Below are positions 61,551 through 64,000 of a stretch of DNA of 64,000 nucleotides, piece by piece. The notes under the pieces were generated by a model. That model was not told where the DNA came from. It made no database searches and was given only the letters and a program-made list of their open reading frames with translations. A program made the position numbers and the translations under genes. The stretch lies in the NCBI GenBank assembly GCA_947488435.1, contig CANKZG010000001.1:248001-312000 (forward strand), given 5' to 3'. Positions within the stretch are counted from its first letter, which is position 1. Every line of letters begins with the position of its first letter. The DNA is from an uncultured Flavobacteriaceae bacterium (GTDB taxonomy: Bacteria; Bacteroidota; Bacteroidia; Flavobacteriales; Flavobacteriaceae).

Positions 61551-62741
61551 ATGTCTGACATAATTCAAAAAACAGAGGTCTTTGTTGTAGATCTTTTGAC
61601 CAATAAACTAAATCCCAAATATCTGTATCATAATTTGCGACATACTCAGCGTGTGGTTAAAAGTACTAAAGAAATTCTAAATTCTTATGGACTTAAAGGC
61701 AAAGAAGAGGAACATTTGATTTTAGCTGCTTGGTTACACGATACAGGCTATACTAGGGGTATAGAAGGGCATGAAGAAAATAGTTGTAATATAGCGCGTG
61801 AATTTCTTGGTAAGGAAGGTTACAACTCTGAAGAAATTGACATGGTATCTAATCTTGTGATGGCTACCAAGCGTTTTTATGAGCCTCAAAATCTAAGTGA
61901 GGAAATTATACGTGATGCTGATGCCTCACATTTTGGCAAAAAAAGTTATTGGGAAACTTCCGACTTTCTGCGAGAGGAATTTGCATTACTGGATATCGCC
62001 AATTACAGCAGTAAGGAGTGGCGAAATGCAAACATTAAAATGTTCGAAACTGAACATAAATTCTATACAAACTACGCAAAAGAACAATGGCAGGAGGGAA
62101 AGGATAAAAATTTAAAATCCCTTAAAAAAGATAAGAGAACAGAAAAAGAGATCGCAAAAAAAGAAGCGATTAAGGCAAAATATAAGAGTGAAAGTCCAGA
62201 TAGAGGCATACAAACTCTTTTTAGAGTGACGCTAAAAAATCATCTTACTCTTAGTGACATTGCAGATACGAAAGCTAATATTTTACTTTCCGTAAATGCT
62301 ATTATTATCTCTTTGGCACTTTCAAATCTAATTCCTAAGTTAGATAATCCGTCCAACGAATATTTGATTTACCCTACAGTTATTTTTGTCTTTTTTAGTG
62401 TAGTATCTATGAGTTTAGCTGTGTTGGCAACTCGTCCGAACGTAACACGCGGCAAGTTTACCAAAGAAGACGTTACCAACAGAAAAGTAAACCTGCTCTT
62501 TTTTGGTAATTTTCATAAGATGAGCCTTATGGACTATGAATGGGCGATACAAGAGTTGGCAAAAGATAAAGATTACATCTACAGTTCCTTAACTAAGGAT
62601 CTATATTTTCTTGGATTAGTTCTGAATAGAAAATACAATATTCTAAGATGGACCTATACCATTTTCATGATAGGTATTGTAATATCCGTAATTGCCTTTG
62701 GTGTATCTTTTCGTTTCTTTGGACCGGATCGAATCGCTTAA
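61551..62741 (+). CDS. HD-domain protein fused to a Pycsar-type transmembrane effector domain (DUF5706)
   Basis: A 396-residue two-part protein. Residues ~1-185 form an HD phosphohydrolase-like domain: His27/His31 in YHNLRHTQ, His63-Asp64 in WLHDTGY, and Asp122 in RDADASHFG. A basic, charged linker (~185-215) leads to the C-terminal domain, with NHLTLSDIADTKANILLSVN (231-250), helices ~243-262, ~272-294 and ~368-390, and a conserved soluble loop. This matches the PycTM (DUF5706) domain of Pycsar anti-phage effectors, which breach the membrane after cyclic-nucleotide signalling. No pyrimidine cyclase gene is adjacent in the window. The HD part may bind or degrade a nucleotide signal. Confidence 0.83.
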   Translation: MSDIIQKTEVFVVDLLTNKLNPKYLYHNLRHTQRVVKSTKEILNSYGLKGKEEEHLILAAWLHDTGYTRGIEGHEENSCNIAREFLGKEGYNSEEIDMVSNLVMATKRFYEPQNLSEEIIRDADASHFGKKSYWETSDFLREEFALLDIANYSSKEWRNANIKMFETEHKFYTNYAKEQWQEGKDKNLKSLKKDKRTEKEIAKKEAIKAKYKSESPDRGIQTLFRVTLKNHLTLSDIADTKANILLSVNAIIISLALSNLIPKLDNPSNEYLIYPTVIFVFFSVVSMSLAVLATRPNVTRGKFTKEDVTNRKVNLLFFGNFHKMSLMDYEWAIQELAKDKDYIYSSLTKDLYFLGLVLNRKYNILRWTYTIFMIGIVISVIAFGVSFRFFGPDRIA

Positions 62742-62742
62742 A

Positions 62743-64000
62743 TTACGCCTTCAATTCCTCCATTAGATCATCATAAGTATAGGTTCTTTCAGATTCTTTT
62801 CCTTTCTTATATAGAATCTCCGCTCGTATAGCTTTAAGTCCTGAAACACCTTGTAGACCCTCTAACTCTAATATTTCTATCTTATTAGTAAAGTATCCTT
62901 TTGCTTTTAAAAATCGAATATATCTCAAGTATTCAATTTCATCTTTCTTCTGAGAATAAACAATCGCGAGTTTTCCCTTTTGAGTAAGTCGTTCAGTTGT
63001 TCCTTTAACAAAGGATTTATCTATTCGTTTTTTGATAATTTCATACCTGGCATTATAGGTACCATCTACATCAAACTGCTTTTCGTCCATCCTAAAACGT
63101 ATGGACAATGAAGCATTATAAACCAAAATTAATGAAGCGACATCTAATTTAATAGGAAGTTTTGGTTTTAAATTGTAATAACCATTTTCCATTTCGCACA
63201 TAACTTGCAATTGCCACAAGCGTAAGTTGTTTAAGTACAAAGAGTTAAATTCCTGATCCCCAGCTATAGTATTACCAATATACATATTATGCTCTACACC
63301 ATCCGTTTTATAACGTTCAAAATAGTGCGGAAACATCTCCTGAGCTTCTTGCTGTTTTTTGTCAATAATACCGGCAAGTTTCTCATTAATTTGCATTACA
63401 CTTTCATCGTAATTTCTACGATGATCATAATACGATTCTGTGGTGGAGTCTATTGCACTAGTGTACGCTTTAACCAAAGGTTTTAACGTATCAAAAGTAT
63501 TAAAATGTTCAAATACTGGGTTTATTTCCTCTTTTATAAAGTCAAAAATGGCTTGCTCACTGCTCGTATGGAGCACTTCCTTAACATCATCTATATACCC
63601 ATTTACTCGAAACATCAACTCCTCATAAATCGGAAGTTTTTTAATTTTTACCGCAGTTTCCAAAACCGTATTTACCTCAGAAAGCTGTATCATTAAATCG
63701 CGTTGAATAGCTGTATTTCTTGCTTTTGAAGAATCCTTGATGTCCACCTGACCGTATAATGGATACACATCTTTAAATACAATTTCTTTAAAGGTGGGTT
63801 GTCTTCCTTCTAGGTCGTCAATAATAAAGCGTTTTGCTTCTTCTTGAAATTTCCAATACACCGACGGGTGAACAGAAGTACATTCATGTTGAATAATAGC
63901 ATCTATTAAGTTCTCCTCTTCTGCTTTAGAGCGCATTACGGCCGATACAATATACGGCATAACATCCTCCAGTTTATTGGCATTTATACTATTTAATTGA
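62743..64000 (-). CDS. C-terminal part of a large protein of unknown function, 5' end beyond the window
   Basis: The frame stays open to the last base of the window (residues before the Met at 63960 read QLNSINANKLEDV), so this is the 3' portion, about 419 residues, of a longer gene. The visible part is soluble and largely helical, with charged heptad-like stretches and the segments KRFIIDDLEGRQPTF, FPHYFERYKTDGVEHNMYIG and YKPLR-like strands toward the end. I recognise no motif. The full-length flavobacterial protein may carry a GAF-type sensor domain upstream, but nothing in the window shows it. Its stop is 1 base from the convergent HD/PycTM gene. Confidence 0.65.
   Translation of the reverse strand, partial: QLNSINANKLEDVMPYIVSAVMRSKAEEENLIDAIIQHECTSVHPSVYWKFQEEAKRFIIDDLEGRQPTFKEIVFKDVYPLYGQVDIKDSSKARNTAIQRDLMIQLSEVNTVLETAVKIKKLPIYEELMFRVNGYIDDVKEVLHTSSEQAIFDFIKEEINPVFEHFNTFDTLKPLVKAYTSAIDSTTESYYDHRRNYDESVMQINEKLAGIIDKKQQEAQEMFPHYFERYKTDGVEHNMYIGNTIAGDQEFNSLYLNNLRLWQLQVMCEMENGYYNLKPKLPIKLDVASLILVYNASLSIRFRMDEKQFDVDGTYNARYEIIKKRIDKSFVKGTTERLTQKGKLAIVYSQKKDEIEYLRYIRFLKAKGYFTNKIEILELEGLQGVSGLKAIRAEILYKKGKESERTYTYDDLMEELKA

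Noticed and set aside
1-64000. CRISPR arrays, insertion sequences, prophage genes and tRNA genes
   Set aside because: No repeated spacer pattern, transposase, integrase or cloverleaf-type sequence was found in the intergenic regions read.

Overview
This window is AT-rich and gene-dense. It reads as a chromosome segment of a Bacteroidota bacterium, most likely a (marine) member of the Flavobacteriaceae. The support is a SusC/SusD pair, several large VCBS/FG-GAP lipoproteins, Bacteroidota-type lipoprotein signals, arginine synthesis genes of the acetylated/succinylated-intermediate type, a mevalonate-route gene set beside a UbiA prenyltransferase, and upstream regions carrying the Bacteroidota -7 element TAnnTTTG rather than sigma70 boxes. 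No rRNA, tRNA, CRISPR array, insertion sequence or phage module was seen.

Layout. (1) 1-3811: end of an arginine operon (argF', argB, argE, argH). (2) 3892-11866: a secreted protein of unknown function, then a run of a 6-TM protein, a VCBS/UnbV protein, a bis-MGD molybdoenzyme, an unknown protein and an SDR; substrate unknown. (3) 12016-22352, minus strand: SelO, a 1183-residue phosphoesterase-like/Omp85 fusion, RluB-type pseudouridine synthase, nitrilase, UbiA prenyltransferase, mevalonate kinase and mevalonate diphosphate decarboxylase. (4) 22490-25028: TspO, a flavoprotein and a GDPD lipoprotein. (5) 25277-36105: a maltodextrin locus. A minus-strand operon (LacI, beta-phosphoglucomutase, GH65 phosphorylase, GH13) is divergent from susC-susD, with a LacI-type palindrome between them and a clean terminator after susD.

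(6) 36295-47800 is the most interesting part. A second LacI gene sits between two identical perfect 18-bp palindromes. One lies before a YeiH-type exporter. The other lies between an SsuE-like FMN reductase and an operon of aldo/keto reductase, SsuD-like flavin monooxygenase, Na+/solute symporter, periplasmic sulfite-oxidase-like molybdoenzyme and membrane-anchored cytochrome c. Together they look like a pathway that imports an organosulfonate, splits off sulfite with FMNH2 and O2, reduces the aldehyde product, and exports or oxidises the sulfite. This parallels the sulfo-SMO route for sulfoquinovose, here joined to periplasmic sulfite oxidation. No sulfoquinovosidase is in the window, so the substrate is inferred.

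(7) 48042-57760: two more ~1100-residue VCBS lipoproteins in tandem, a vanadium-haloperoxidase/PAP2-like lipoprotein, a GyrI-like protein and a beta-propeller-like protein. (8) 57788-64000: a second phosphoesterase/Omp85 fusion that keeps the metal ligands lost in the first copy, an HD-domain protein with a Pycsar-type membrane effector domain, and the 3' part of a large unidentified protein.
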